NCBI RefSeq assembly: GCF_900230225.1
Contig: NZ_OCNH01000009.1
Span: 124,001 to 188,000, forward strand
Length of the DNA stretch: 64,000 nt
Reading direction: 5' to 3'
Origin: Spirosoma fluviale
GTDB lineage: Bacteria; Bacteroidota; Bacteroidia; Cytophagales; Spirosomataceae
The position numbers and the translations under genes were made by a program. Below, piece by piece: positions 14,906 through 24,861 of this stretch; within the stretch, counting starts at the first letter, position 1, and each line of letters opens with the position of its first letter. Under the pieces are notes generated by a model. The model did no database searches. It saw nothing but the letters and a program-made list of their open reading frames with translations, and was not told where the DNA came from.

Positions 14906-16867
14906 CTAGGCGGTTGACGTGACAATCCGTTTTAACTGAATGTTTTCTACGGGCCGGATAACCAGCGGCACTTTTTCCACTTTTACCGAACTGCTGTCCA
15001 GGCCGAACCACTGGGCTTCGGGTGTTGTAAAGGATTTGATGGTAAAATACAGGTTCATAATGAATCGCTCTACGGCTGGCAACTCATTCTCGAACGAGAG
15101 AAACTTTTCCAGGACCACAAACCGAAAATCCCCAATTACGTTCTGTCGACTCAGTGATTCGTAACGACTTGTAATGTCGACCTCCTGGTTACGAACCATG
15201 TCTTCGATTACCTTACGAAAAAACAGGTTGACCCGCTGTTCGACCCGAAAGCCCAGCCGGAAGGTCACTTTGTAGGCATCATCGGGAGCAATGGTATTTA
15301 CTTTGTATTCCATGGTGTAGGGATCGTCCGTAATATCGACGTGTACGAACCAGTAAATGTCGGCTCGCTTGGGTCGCTTCTGAAAGATCGAATAGATGAT
15401 CTTGGATTCAATTTCCGACTGCCGAGCTGCATTGCTCATAAAAACAAGGTGGGTGGCATACTTGGGAATACTTATGTCCCGGCTGAGTTCCTTAATGGCC
15501 GGTACGTAATGGTCGATCCGGACGTATTCCGTCAGGCGCAGCTTGATCCGGAAGGCTTGCAACCAGATATACATGACCCCCGCAATGGTCGAACCAATCA
15601 GCACGGAGACCCAGCCCCCGTGAGGAAACTTGATTAGGTTGGCCACCAGGAAACTACCTTCCAGGCTCAGGTAAAGTGTCAGGAATAAAACGACCCACCA
15701 GGCCTGGTACTTGTGGGTATACAGGTAATAGGACATCAGTAAGGTGGTCATCAGCATAGTTAACGTGATGGCCAGTCCATAGGCGGCCTCCATATTGGCT
15801 GATTCGCGAAAGTAAAGCACCACACCCACACAACCGGCCCAAAGCAGAAAATTGATGCTGGGTACATAAAGCTGTCCTTTTTGGGCACTCGGATAGCGCA
15901 GTTGAACTTTGGGCCAGAAGTTCAGCCGAATGGCCTCGCTGATGAGCGTGAAGGAGCCCGTAATCAGGGCCTGGCTGGCAATGACCGTGGCGGCCGTAGC
16001 GATGCAAATGCCAATCGTAAGAAACCAGGGGGGCATAATGGCATAGAAGGGAATCCGGTCGTTAAGTGTTTGACCCGTCTGGCTCAACAGCCAGGCACCC
16101 TGACCAAAATAGTTGAGTAGCAGGCAGGCTTTAACAAATACCCAGCTTACCCGAATGTTGGCCCGGCCACAGTGGCCCATGTCGGAATACAGCGCTTCGG
16201 CCCCCGTCGTACACAGGAAAACGGACCCCAGAAGCCAGAAGCCACCCGGGTATTGGGTCAATAACCACCAGGCGTGGTATGGGTTCAGAGCGGCAAGAAT
16301 AGCAGGTGCCTGGGCAATTTGCAGGCCTCCCAGCGTCCCCAGCATAATGAACCAGACCAACATGATCGGGCCAAAAGCCGTGCCCACTACGCTGGTACCA
16401 AAGCTCTGGATCAAAAACAGGGCGGTTAAAATGCCAATGACGATCTTAATAATAAGCTCATCAGTAATGGTTGGATATAATAGGCGCAGGCCTTCGACCG
16501 CGGAGGAAACCGAGATGGGCGGGGTAATGATACCATCGGCCAGCAAAGCCGCTCCACCAAGAATGGCTGGCAGGGTCAGCCAGCGGGCGTGGCGACGAAT
16601 GAGCGCGTACAGGGCGAAAATGCCGCCTTCTCCACGGTTGTCCGCCCGTAAGATCAGGATAACATACTTGACCGTCGTTTGTAGGGTGAGTGTCCAGAAT
16701 ACACAGGATAAGGCACCTCGCACCACTTCGGCATCGATGCGATTATTGGGCCCGATAATGGCTCGTAAGGTATAGAGGGGAGAGGTACCAATATCACCAT
16801 AAATGATGCCCATGGCCACCAATAACCCCGCTGCCGAAACAGTATCGAGGTTGTGTTTATTCGTCAT
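14906..16867 (-). CDS. kup: Kup family potassium uptake transporter
   Basis: 653 residues from the ATG at 16867 (MTNKHNLDTVSAAGLL); a GTG eight codons earlier (16891) is possible. The family signature 'GIIYGDIGTSPLYTLRAI' is at the N-terminus, followed by 'LRADNRGEGGIFALYALI' and 'LLADGIITPPISVSSAVEGL', all diagnostic of KUP/HAK/KT K+:H+ symporters. About 12 membrane segments fill residues 10-440; a soluble C-terminal domain follows ('YATHLVFMSNA', 'YWFVHVDITDDPYTMEY'). Length matches the family (about 620-660). It sits convergent to the sugar dehydrogenase. Confidence 0.97.
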   Translation of the reverse strand: MTNKHNLDTVSAAGLLVAMGIIYGDIGTSPLYTLRAIIGPNNRIDAEVVRGALSCVFWTLTLQTTVKYVILILRADNRGEGGIFALYALIRRHARWLTLPAILGGAALLADGIITPPISVSSAVEGLRLLYPTITDELIIKIVIGILTALFLIQSFGTSVVGTAFGPIMLVWFIMLGTLGGLQIAQAPAILAALNPYHAWWLLTQYPGGFWLLGSVFLCTTGAEALYSDMGHCGRANIRVSWVFVKACLLLNYFGQGAWLLSQTGQTLNDRIPFYAIMPPWFLTIGICIATAATVIASQALITGSFTLISEAIRLNFWPKVQLRYPSAQKGQLYVPSINFLLWAGCVGVVLYFRESANMEAAYGLAITLTMLMTTLLMSYYLYTHKYQAWWVVLFLTLYLSLEGSFLVANLIKFPHGGWVSVLIGSTIAGVMYIWLQAFRIKLRLTEYVRIDHYVPAIKELSRDISIPKYATHLVFMSNAARQSEIESKIIYSIFQKRPKRADIYWFVHVDITDDPYTMEYKVNTIAPDDAYKVTFRLGFRVEQRVNLFFRKVIEDMVRNQEVDITSRYESLSRQNVIGDFRFVVLEKFLSFENELPAVERFIMNLYFTIKSFTTPEAQWFGLDSSSVKVEKVPLVIRPVENIQLKRIVTSTA

Positions 16868-17251
16868 AATTGTGTTTAATAGATCCAGCACGGAGCCTCA
16901 TACGGATGACTTCCGCTGGCTAGTACCGACCAGATAATGTTTGGGATTGATTCGTTTGGGAAGTGCACAGCCATCCGGGCGCGCTGGAAATTAGCCGGTG
17001 ATAAAATACCGCTTTTCACGCTACTAGTAATCATGTGAGCGAACTGTGGAACTGCCTGCCAATGGGATAGACTGCATCGTTGTAATCGACTCGTCGGTTG
17101 ATTACCAGCAGTTGTGTTTAACGTTAGCTCATGGGCTATCCATTGCCAGACGATGACAGGCGAGGTCACCTGCCAAACAGACTGTTTGCTGGAAACGGAT
17201 TTGAGAAGCAGAGAACCAGAGCGCTGCCCGGAGAATTAGGAAAAGGTTTGT
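16868..17251. other. Gene-free stretch upstream of kup
   Basis: 384 bp; presumably holds the kup promoter. An open minus-strand frame at 16876-17169 overlaps the kup start region and lacks protein-like features. No TAnnTTTG element or repeat stood out. Confidence 0.4.
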
Positions 17252-17569
17252 CTAATTAAGCCATTGGCAACACCGGAGATAAATTCGCCTGAACCGGCTG
17301 AACAAGTCGGGGTTACCATGCTCACAAAAAAAGGGGATCGGGAGGGCGATTAAACGGGTAAGCGGCTTCGCCGGGCTGTTACGGTCAATCGACCGTAACG
17401 TCGAAACCGCAGTCGATTGAACGGAATTGGCGACATACTTGACGGGCACATAGGCCTCGCAGTAATCCCCTCGGGTATTGACGATTCGTTGAGTATTCAC
17501 TTCAAGAGCTGAAATGAACAGACAGACGGTCAATACGTGTAAAAGCCAAAGACGCCAACCAGTTTTCAC
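17252..17569 (-). CDS. Small possible exported protein, unknown
   Basis: 105 residues. The N-terminus MKTGWRLWLLHVLTVCLFISALEV looks like a signal peptide or single membrane anchor. The rest has several Cys and Arg residues ('GDYCEAYVPVKY', 'FFCEHGNPDLF', 'YLRCCQWLN') but matches no family I know. A perfect 9-bp hairpin (GTTACGGTC/GACCGTAAC, 17378-17399) lies inside the frame. It could be a real small gene or a chance frame; it is the only support for coding in this 1.3-kb gap. Confidence 0.25.
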   Translation of the reverse strand: MKTGWRLWLLHVLTVCLFISALEVNTQRIVNTRGDYCEAYVPVKYVANSVQSTAVSTLRSIDRNSPAKPLTRLIALPIPFFCEHGNPDLFSRFRRIYLRCCQWLN

Positions 17570-18031
17570 TGCGCAAAGATAACAATAGAACAGCTTTCAT
17601 TGTCGATATGGCTACTATTCTTTTAAGCCGGTGGTCTTCTTAATGAAAAAGCACAATAGTTCTAAAATCTATAACAGGTAAGGCTGAACACGGATTTTGT
17701 GGCTGATCAGTTGAAGGCTGTGTACTGAACCGTCGATCGAAGTAAGGCATTTTTGCTGCTTTTTTGATGAGGCAACTTTCTCTAAACATCTTTCCTGTGT
17801 GGCCTGGACTATTTGTTCTGGCGTAATTGGTCAGACCCGTTTCCGGGTTGCTTGAAGGTGTAGTATCAATGCTTACTCAGACGTTCTGCCAAGATTTTAA
17901 CGTCAATTTTCACCCCTGCTACGCTAGTGCGTGAATTGGTATTAATGAATTGAATATAAGTGAGTTAACTTATTTTAGATTTATGTAGACACTCTAAAAA
18001 GATAATTAAAAATAAAAATAGTAAAAAAAGC

Positions 18032-18061
18032 TTGACATAGTGAAATCAACTTTTACCTTTG
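18032..18061 (+). promoter_or_regulatory. Promoter of the first susC/susD operon
   Basis: TTG at 18032-18034 and TACCTTTG at 18054-18061, separated by 19 bp: an exact match to the Bacteroidota -33/-7 consensus (TTG-N19-TAnnTTTG). Predicted leader of about 95-100 nt before the SusC ATG at 18166. Confidence 0.8.
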
Positions 18062-18062
18062 T

Positions 18063-18079
18063 ATTCAACATTGTTGAAT
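18063..18079. promoter_or_regulatory. Palindromic operator at the susC transcription start
   Basis: ATTCAAC-ATT-GTTGAAT, a perfect 7-bp inverted repeat, starts two bases after the -7 element and so would cover the transcription start. Its core TCAA-N5-TTGA recurs at the same place in the promoter of the XRE-cupin regulator (24829-24841). Confidence 0.6.
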
Positions 18080-18165
18080 TAAAATAAACCTTGTTATAGG
18101 TGCTCGTTTGAGCGCCCCGCCCTTTATCAAACATAGCTTGCCCTAAACCCTTTTCCTGTGTTTTT

Positions 18166-21100
18166 ATGAAGCAAACTATCCAAAAGCCCCACGGGGGTTT
18201 TATGGCATTCCTATGCCTGATTCAGCCAGTAGTTATCCTGTTCTTCGTGGCCTGGGAAGCTCGTGCCGCAGATCCTGGCACGCCCGCAAACTCCCAGTCA
18301 AACCCGCAACTAGTTACTCATTCGTCGTCTGCAAAGGTTGCCAACAGCGTAACCCGCACCGTTGACCGGACTATTACAGGAAAGGTTATTGACGAGAACG
18401 ACCAGCCATTACCGGGTGTCAGTATCGTTGTGAAAGGGTCAACTGTGGGTACGGCCACTAAATCGGATGGTACGTATGCATTGACTGTGAAAGAAGGCTC
18501 GGCAACGCTGGTTTTTTCGTTCATGGGCTACATTGCCTACGAGGTTGTAACGGGCAATAAAAGCGTTATTGATGTCAAGTTGCTGCCCAATGCCGAACAG
18601 TTGAAAGAGGTAGTGGTGGTTGGTTACGGCACCCAGCAGAAAAAGGATTTGACGGGTGCCGTGGGCTCCATTTCGTCCAAGGATATTGAACTGTCTACCA
18701 TCAACACCCCGGACAAAGCCCTGCAGGGAAAGATTGCCGGTGTGCAGGTGCATACCAATTCACATGCGCCCGGTGGGGGTATTGCCGTTCAGGTACGCGG
18801 TACTGCCTCGCTGTCGGCCGGTGGGTCGCCCCTCTATGTCATTGACGGCATGCCCATCAGCAACGGTACGCAGACCAGTGCCAGCTCGGATATTGGTTCA
18901 TTTGGGGGCGCTCCCAACCCGTTAAACTCCATTGATCCGTCTGATATTGAATCGGTACAGGTGCTGAAAGATGCCTCCGCGACCGCTATTTACGGATCAC
19001 GAGCCGCTAACGGAGTGGTACTGATCACCACCAAACGTGGTAAGGCCAACCAGCACAACATCGATTATGATGTATCCGTCGGGGTTCAGGAAGCCCGGCG
19101 CAAACTTCCGTTTTTAAACGCACAGCAATGGGCGCAGCAGGCCAACGAACGGGCGACGTTGCTGGGGCGTACACCTACCTACACCGCTGCACAGGTGACC
19201 GCCTTCGGGCAGGGCACCGACTGGCAAAATGAGGTGTTTCAGTCGGCGCCCCGGCAGACTCATAAGCTGGCCTTTTCGGGGGGCGGGCAGAATCTGCGGT
19301 ACCTGATTGGCGGCAATTACACCAACCAGGAGGGTATTTTGCCTGGTTCGAGTTTCAAACGGTATGGCACCACCATCAATCTGGATGCGGATGTCAGCAA
19401 ACGGCTCCGGGTTGGCGAAAGCCTGCTGTTCAGCGTCACCGATCAATACACGGTTCCAACCGATACGAAGGGGTACGAAGGTATCTCCAATGTGATCAAT
19501 GCCATTTACCTGGCTCCGCCCACCATACCGGCCCGCGATAGCCTTGGTCTGCCCAACAACCTGCGCAACTTCCCCCTCGGCAGCGGGCTGGAAAACCCGC
19601 TGACCATGACTGAACAGTACAAGCAGTTGAGCAATACGCTGCGCCTGATCGGTACGGCTTATGCCAATTACAACATCATGGATGGGCTGGATCTGGATAT
19701 CCGGGTCGGGGCCGATATTCGGGACTGGCGTTATCATGAGTACTATCCCATCGGGTCCGAAGCGGCAGCGGGGGCGAGTGGTAAAGCCCGGCAGATTTCC
19801 ATTCGAAACCTTAACATCAGCAACGCCAATACGCTGACCTACGCCAGAACATTCAATAGCCTCCATAAACTGAAAGTGCTGGGTGGATTCACCTACCAGC
19901 GGGAGAAAAATGAGTCGATGGACGCGTCGTCGTTTGGCTTTCCCAGCGATGTGTTTCAGTACTATAACCTCGGCCTGGGCAGCAGCCCCCAAACGCCGGG
20001 CAGCAACCAGAACGAATGGACCCTGATCTCGTATCTGGGGCGGGTAAATTACACCTTTAACGATAAGTATCTGTTTACCGCGTCGATTCGGGCGGATGGA
20101 AGCTCCAAGTTCGGGGTCAACAATAAATACGGTTATTTTCCCTCCGTAGCGTTTGCCTGGCAGTTGGGCGATGAGCCCTTCATCCGAAATCTGGGTGTGT
20201 TCGATCAGTTGAAACTGCGCACCAGCGTTGGACGAACGGGCAACGAATCCATTGGCGTATACCGGTCACTGTCACTCCTGGGAACGGCCTTTGGTACACG
20301 TAGTTCCTACGTTTTCGGCGGCTCGAAAGTGCCGATCGCTTACCCCAACAACATTCCTAACCCGGATTTAAGCTGGGAGAAAACGCAGGAGTACAATCTG
20401 GGTATCGACGTTGCCGTGTTCAAAAACCGGCTCAGCTTCTCGGTCGATGCGTATTACAAGAAAACGACCGATCTGCTGCTCGATGTACCTATTTCATCCC
20501 AAACCGGATTTAGTAGTGTACTCAAGAATACGGGCGCCATGCTGAATAAAGGCATTGAAATTGGGGTCAACAGTACCAATCTGGCCGGTAAACTGGGTTG
20601 GACAACCAACTTTAACATCTCCTTCAACCGCAATGAGGTCTTATCGCTCGGAGGGGCACCTTATCTGTACACTGGCTGGGTTGGGGGCGCGAACGTAACG
20701 CCCCACGATAAAAACACGGCACGCCTGGAGCCGGGGCGTTCGGTAGGTGAGTTTTACGGCTCTGTTTACGAAGGCATCTGGAAGTCGGCCGAAGAAATTA
20801 AGCAAGTGGGTACGATGCCAGCCGCTAAGCCCGGTGATATTCGGTACAAAGACGTGAATGGCGACGGGACATACAATACCGAAAGTGATGATGTATTCCT
20901 GGGTAACCCGAATCCTAAATTCAACTTTGGACTAACCAACGACCTCAGCTTTGGCCCGCTTAGCCTGCATGTATTCATGTACGGCGAGTACGGCAATTCG
21001 GTCCTTAACCTGGCCAAACAGCAGTGGCTGCTGGAGGGGACGGGCATTTCGGCCATGCGTCTGGACCGCTGGTCGCCCACCAACCCCAACGGCATCTATC

Positions 21101-21390
21101 CGGGAGCGGGGGCGTCCGTTCCCCAGCGTGTCAGCTCGATTATGGTCGAAGATGGCTCATTCCTCCGGGTTCAGACCATCGCGCTGACCTACCGGGTGCC
21201 GTCGTTCACCAAATTCATCAAAAATGCCCGAATCGGCATTGGCGTTGATAATCTGGCGGTTCTGACGAAATACACCGGCTACGATCCGGAGCTGAATTCT
21301 TACGGTTCCAGTAATACGACCAAAGGCATGGACCGCTACGGCTATCCATCCGCCCGCACGTTCCGACTTGATCTCAAACTGGGTTTCTAA
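18166..21390 (+). CDS. SusC/RagA family TonB-linked outer-membrane transporter
   Basis: 1074 residues. After the signal region (about 1-35) comes the carboxypeptidase-regulatory-like domain 'ITGKVIDENDQPLPGVSIVVKGSTVGTATKSDG' (about 67-140), the SusC linker 'LKEVVVVGYGTQQKKDLTGAVGSIS', the plug domain with 'LYVIDGMPIS' and 'IYGSRAANGVVLITTKRG', then the 22-strand barrel ending 'ARTFRLDLKLGF'. It imports oligosaccharides with the SusD lipoprotein encoded 19 bp downstream. It has no STN domain, so unlike the second SusC it is not expected to signal through an anti-sigma factor. Palindromic operator at its promoter. Confidence 0.97.
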   Translation: MKQTIQKPHGGFMAFLCLIQPVVILFFVAWEARAADPGTPANSQSNPQLVTHSSSAKVANSVTRTVDRTITGKVIDENDQPLPGVSIVVKGSTVGTATKSDGTYALTVKEGSATLVFSFMGYIAYEVVTGNKSVIDVKLLPNAEQLKEVVVVGYGTQQKKDLTGAVGSISSKDIELSTINTPDKALQGKIAGVQVHTNSHAPGGGIAVQVRGTASLSAGGSPLYVIDGMPISNGTQTSASSDIGSFGGAPNPLNSIDPSDIESVQVLKDASATAIYGSRAANGVVLITTKRGKANQHNIDYDVSVGVQEARRKLPFLNAQQWAQQANERATLLGRTPTYTAAQVTAFGQGTDWQNEVFQSAPRQTHKLAFSGGGQNLRYLIGGNYTNQEGILPGSSFKRYGTTINLDADVSKRLRVGESLLFSVTDQYTVPTDTKGYEGISNVINAIYLAPPTIPARDSLGLPNNLRNFPLGSGLENPLTMTEQYKQLSNTLRLIGTAYANYNIMDGLDLDIRVGADIRDWRYHEYYPIGSEAAAGASGKARQISIRNLNISNANTLTYARTFNSLHKLKVLGGFTYQREKNESMDASSFGFPSDVFQYYNLGLGSSPQTPGSNQNEWTLISYLGRVNYTFNDKYLFTASIRADGSSKFGVNNKYGYFPSVAFAWQLGDEPFIRNLGVFDQLKLRTSVGRTGNESIGVYRSLSLLGTAFGTRSSYVFGGSKVPIAYPNNIPNPDLSWEKTQEYNLGIDVAVFKNRLSFSVDAYYKKTTDLLLDVPISSQTGFSSVLKNTGAMLNKGIEIGVNSTNLAGKLGWTTNFNISFNRNEVLSLGGAPYLYTGWVGGANVTPHDKNTARLEPGRSVGEFYGSVYEGIWKSAEEIKQVGTMPAAKPGDIRYKDVNGDGTYNTESDDVFLGNPNPKFNFGLTNDLSFGPLSLHVFMYGEYGNSVLNLAKQQWLLEGTGISAMRLDRWSPTNPNGIYPGAGASVPQRVSSIMVEDGSFLRVQTIALTYRVPSFTKFIKNARIGIGVDNLAVLTKYTGYDPELNSYGSSNTTKGMDRYGYPSARTFRLDLKLGF

Positions 21391-21409
21391 TTCCTAACCA
21401 TCCTTTGCC

Positions 21410-22957
21410 ATGCTTACTTTCTGTAAAACAAATAAAATAGCCTCCCTGTGCCTGGTGCTGCTTCTTCTGGGGAGTACCGCTTGTCAGGATGCCCTGGATG
21501 AAAAAGTCTATAGCCAGGTAGCCGTCGATGCATTCTACAAAACCAGCGACCAGGCCCAGTTGGCCCTGAATGGGGTCTACGGCCAATTGTGGAACGATAC
21601 CTACCGCGATGGGCAGTGGGTAACGCTGGCCGATGTAACGGCAGGTACCCTGATCGGGGGCGGGTCGGCAAACGGCTCCGGCGACCGCTCTGGGGTGACC
21701 AATGATTTCAACACGTTTAGCTGGAAGTCCGATGCCCTCGAATTATCGACAACCTGGGACTACTTCTATAACGCCATCAACCGGGCGAACGTCCTGATCG
21801 ACAAACTGGCCGTTTCAACAATTCCGAACAAGACCCGGCTGGATGGTGAAGCCCGGTTCCTACGCGCCCACTTTTACTTTAATCTGGTGCGTATATTCGG
21901 GGGCGTTCCTCTGCAAACCCAGGGTACGACCGATCTCAGCGAAGTCAATAAACCCCGCAGTACGGCCGAAGAGGTCTACGCCTTTATTGTCAAAGACCTG
22001 GAAACAGCCGTAACCGGGCTTAGCCCGTTCAGTCAAAGTGACCAAATCGCCGGTAAAGCCACCTCCTTAGCTGCTACTGCCCTGTTGGCAAAGGTCTATT
22101 TGCAACAAAAGCAATGGCAGAAAGCCGCTGCGGAAGCAAAGAAAGTGATCGACTCGAAGGCATTTGATCTGATGGCGGATTACGAGAACATCGTCAACCC
22201 GGACTTCCGTAACGGGAAAGAAATGATTTTCGCGATTCAACATGGCGGCAATGCCAACAGTACCTCGCAGCTCTACCAGACCCGGATGATCTACCTGTTC
22301 GGTCCACCGGCCATGTCGTTGCCAAACGGTACCAGCATTCAGTTTCACCTTCTGAAAGACCTGGTCATTTTTCAGGCACGTAAAGAGTTCTTTGCTAATT
22401 CGCCCGATACGTATCGCAAATGGTGGTCGGTGCGGGATAAAATGCCATACTATTACAAAAATGGTATCAAAGAACTGGTGCGGGATACCGTAAAGATGTA
22501 TGCCCCTTTTTTGACCAAATTTAACCGGGTCGATTTTTCGACGGGGATTCTACGTGAAGGTGTCGATTACCCTCTAATCCGGTATGCCGATGTGCTGCTC
22601 ACCTATGCCGAAGCCACCAATGAAGTGGGTGGCCCAACGGCCGAAGCCTACGAAGCCCTGAACAAAGTCCGGCGACGGGCGCGTGCCGTAGGAACCCCCA
22701 ACGCGCAACCCGCCAGTATTTACCCTGATCTGACCGGGCTTAGCCCAGCCCAGTTTCGGGATGCCGTGCTGAACGAAGAAGCGCAGGAGTTTGTCGGAGA
22801 GGGGCACTATCGCTGGGATTTGATCCGGCACGACCGGCTCATCACCAACGCCAAGCAACTGGGTATTTCGGCCGCTGCGGATAAGCACGTTCTCTTCCCG
22901 ATTCCGGCTCTTCAGTTAAGCCGAAATACCGCCCTCAAGCAAAATCCCGGCTATTAA
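21410..22957 (+). CDS. SusD/RagB family glycan-binding lipoprotein
   Basis: 515 residues. The lipoprotein signal 'CLVLLLLGSTAC' ends at about Cys 25. TPR-like SusD features follow: 'DQAQLALNGVYGQLWND', 'INRANVLIDKL', 'LDGEARFLRAHFYFNLVRIFGGVPL' (the universal SusD helix), and at the C-terminus 'VLLTYAEATNEVGG', 'LNKVRRRA', 'FVGEGHYRWDLIRHDRL' and 'LFPIPALQLSRN'. It binds glycan at the cell surface and caps the SusC barrel. Follows SusC by 19 bp in one operon. Confidence 0.97.
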   Translation: MLTFCKTNKIASLCLVLLLLGSTACQDALDEKVYSQVAVDAFYKTSDQAQLALNGVYGQLWNDTYRDGQWVTLADVTAGTLIGGGSANGSGDRSGVTNDFNTFSWKSDALELSTTWDYFYNAINRANVLIDKLAVSTIPNKTRLDGEARFLRAHFYFNLVRIFGGVPLQTQGTTDLSEVNKPRSTAEEVYAFIVKDLETAVTGLSPFSQSDQIAGKATSLAATALLAKVYLQQKQWQKAAAEAKKVIDSKAFDLMADYENIVNPDFRNGKEMIFAIQHGGNANSTSQLYQTRMIYLFGPPAMSLPNGTSIQFHLLKDLVIFQARKEFFANSPDTYRKWWSVRDKMPYYYKNGIKELVRDTVKMYAPFLTKFNRVDFSTGILREGVDYPLIRYADVLLTYAEATNEVGGPTAEAYEALNKVRRRARAVGTPNAQPASIYPDLTGLSPAQFRDAVLNEEAQEFVGEGHYRWDLIRHDRLITNAKQLGISAAADKHVLFPIPALQLSRNTALKQNPGY

Positions 22958-23036
22958 TCCAGCTTCCCTAAGCGGGTAGAATGGGTGTATTCCCGGTTTA
23001 TCAATAATATTTCCTAATTCCTGTTTTTACAACTGT

Positions 23037-24758
23037 ATGTACCAACGTAAACGAAATGCCCTGCTGAAGCTAACCGCACTCGGTATTGGTGTCTTTAGCT
23101 CACTCGCCACTGCCGATAGTATGGCGCAGAGCCCTACCCCGAAAACGACATCGATCAATGTCGATCTGACTAAAGAGAAAGGCCCGCTGAAACCAATATG
23201 GGCGTGGTTTGGCTACGATGAACCGAACTATACCTACATGAAGGACGGCAAGAAGCTGCTGACCGAAATCTCGAAATTGAGCAAGGTGCCGGTTTATGTC
23301 CGGGTTCACAGCCTGCTCGTTACGGGCGACGGAAAGGCCGCCCTGAAATGGGGGTCCACAAACGCCTATACCGAAGATGCTAACGGGAAACCGGTCTACA
23401 ACTGGACCATCGTCGACAAAATTTTTGATACATTCATCGAGCGTGGCATGAAGCCCATTGCCCAGATCGGGTTCATGCCCGAAGCCCTGTCGACGCACCC
23501 GCAGCCCTACCGGCATCAATGGGACCCCAGTCACAAGAACTACGATATCTTTACGGGTTGGGCCTACCCGCCCAAAGATTACGAAAAATGGTCGGAGCTG
23601 GTGTACCAGTGGGTGAAACACTCGGTGGCCAAGTATGGCCAGAAAGAAGTGGAAAGCTGGTATTGGGAGCTGTGGAACGAACCCGACATCCCATACTGGA
23701 AGGGAACGACGGAGGAGTACATCAAACTCTACGACTACACCGCCGATGCCGTTAAGCGGGCGCTGCCCACGGCTCGTATGGGTGGCCCCGAAGTGACCGG
23801 TCCGCTGAGCGAAAATTCTCAGAAATTTTTCAAAGCGTTTATGGAGCATATCGTGAGCGGGAAGAATTACGTCACGGGTAAAACGGGTGCCCCCATTGAT
23901 TTCATTACATTTCACGCCAAAGGAGCCCCTAAAGTGGTGGACGGTCATGTTCAGATGAATCTGGGAAAACAACTGCGGGATATTGACAAAGGCTTTGAAA
24001 TTGTGGCTTCGTACCCCACGTTAAAAAACCTGCCCATTATTATTGGCGAGTCCGACCCGGAAGGATGCGCGGCCTGTTCGGAAGATTTCAATCCGCAGAA
24101 TGCGTACCGGAATGGCACCATGTATTCAAGTTATACGGCGGCTGCGTATGCCCGGAAATATGATCTGGCTCAATCGCGCGGGGTCAATCTGGCGGGGGCG
24201 GTGACCTGGGCATTTGAATTTGAAGACCAGCCCTGGTTCCGTGGGTTCCGCGATCTGGCCACCAATGGTGTCGATAAGCCGGTCCTGAATGTATTCCGCA
24301 TGTTTGGTATGATGCCGACTACCCGCGTCGAGGTGAACAGCGGCTTGGCGTATGACTACAATCGGGTTCGGGATGAGAGCGTACGCGCCGAGCCGGACAT
24401 CAATGCGCTGGCCTCGAAAGATGCCAAATCGGCCGCCGTGATGGTTTGGAACTACCACGACGATAACGTACCCGTTCCCGACGCGCCCGTTTCGATTCAG
24501 TTGAAAGGCATACCGGGCAAAAAAGCGCTTGTCCATCATTACCGCATCGACAAGGAGTTCAGTAATTCCTACGAAGCCTGGAAAAAGATGGGTTCACCCC
24601 AAAAACCAACGGCTCAGCAGATCAGCGAACTCGAAAAAGCAGGGCAGCTTAAAGAGATGACCGCGCCAAAATCGGTTGCCGTTTCGAGTGGTGAAACAAC
24701 CCTGAACTTTACCTTACCCCGTCAGGGCGTATCGCTGCTGACCGTCACCTGGAACTGA
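23037..24758 (+). CDS. GH39-like glycoside hydrolase (beta-xylosidase type), exported
   Basis: 573 residues with a signal peptide (cut near 'SMAQ', residue 31). Clan GH-A TIM barrel: acid/base Glu 215 in 'YWELWNEPDI' and nucleophile Glu 338 in 'LPIIIGESDPEG'. Barrel start 'VPVYVRVHSLL' and 'MKPIAQIGFMPEALS' resemble GH39 beta-xylosidases, and a beta-sandwich tail ends the protein ('GETTLNFTLPRQGVSLLTVTW'). GH39 members release xylose, and some act on arabinose- or uronate-containing glycosides, so specificity is open. It is the only glycosidase in this first SusCD cluster and therefore defines its likely entry reaction. Confidence 0.85.
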   Translation: MYQRKRNALLKLTALGIGVFSSLATADSMAQSPTPKTTSINVDLTKEKGPLKPIWAWFGYDEPNYTYMKDGKKLLTEISKLSKVPVYVRVHSLLVTGDGKAALKWGSTNAYTEDANGKPVYNWTIVDKIFDTFIERGMKPIAQIGFMPEALSTHPQPYRHQWDPSHKNYDIFTGWAYPPKDYEKWSELVYQWVKHSVAKYGQKEVESWYWELWNEPDIPYWKGTTEEYIKLYDYTADAVKRALPTARMGGPEVTGPLSENSQKFFKAFMEHIVSGKNYVTGKTGAPIDFITFHAKGAPKVVDGHVQMNLGKQLRDIDKGFEIVASYPTLKNLPIIIGESDPEGCAACSEDFNPQNAYRNGTMYSSYTAAAYARKYDLAQSRGVNLAGAVTWAFEFEDQPWFRGFRDLATNGVDKPVLNVFRMFGMMPTTRVEVNSGLAYDYNRVRDESVRAEPDINALASKDAKSAAVMVWNYHDDNVPVPDAPVSIQLKGIPGKKALVHHYRIDKEFSNSYEAWKKMGSPQKPTAQQISELEKAGQLKEMTAPKSVAVSSGETTLNFTLPRQGVSLLTVTWN

Positions 24759-24800
24759 CTAAATCGCTGATAATACTCCTTTTAACTTGGTTTTTAGGTC

Positions 24801-24841
24801 TTGTCTCTCGAAATATATTTACTTTCGTTCAACACAATTGA
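24801..24841 (+). promoter_or_regulatory. Promoter and operator of the XRE-cupin regulator gene
   Basis: TTG (24801-24803), TACTTTCG (24820-24827, one mismatch to TAnnTTTG) and then TTCAACACAATTGA (24828-24841). The TCAA-N5-TTGA core matches the palindrome at the susC promoter in sequence, spacing and position, which suggests autoregulation. Confidence 0.55.
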
Positions 24842-24861
24842 CTATAAGTAGACAAAGGGAA

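Larger units (their letters stand above)
17570..18165. other. Upstream region of the first susC, with its promoter
   Basis: 596 bp, AT-rich toward the right end. The only clear signals are the promoter at 18032-18061 and the palindrome at 18063-18079. From 17570 to about 18000 I see no gene. Confidence 0.6.

Noticed and set aside
16876..17169. 97-codon minus-strand frame overlapping the kup leader
   Set aside because: No recognisable motif and it ends inside the kup start region.
19114..19992. Long minus-strand frame inside the first susC
   Set aside because: Shadow of the SusC coding strand; composition is that of an antisense frame and it has no domain features.
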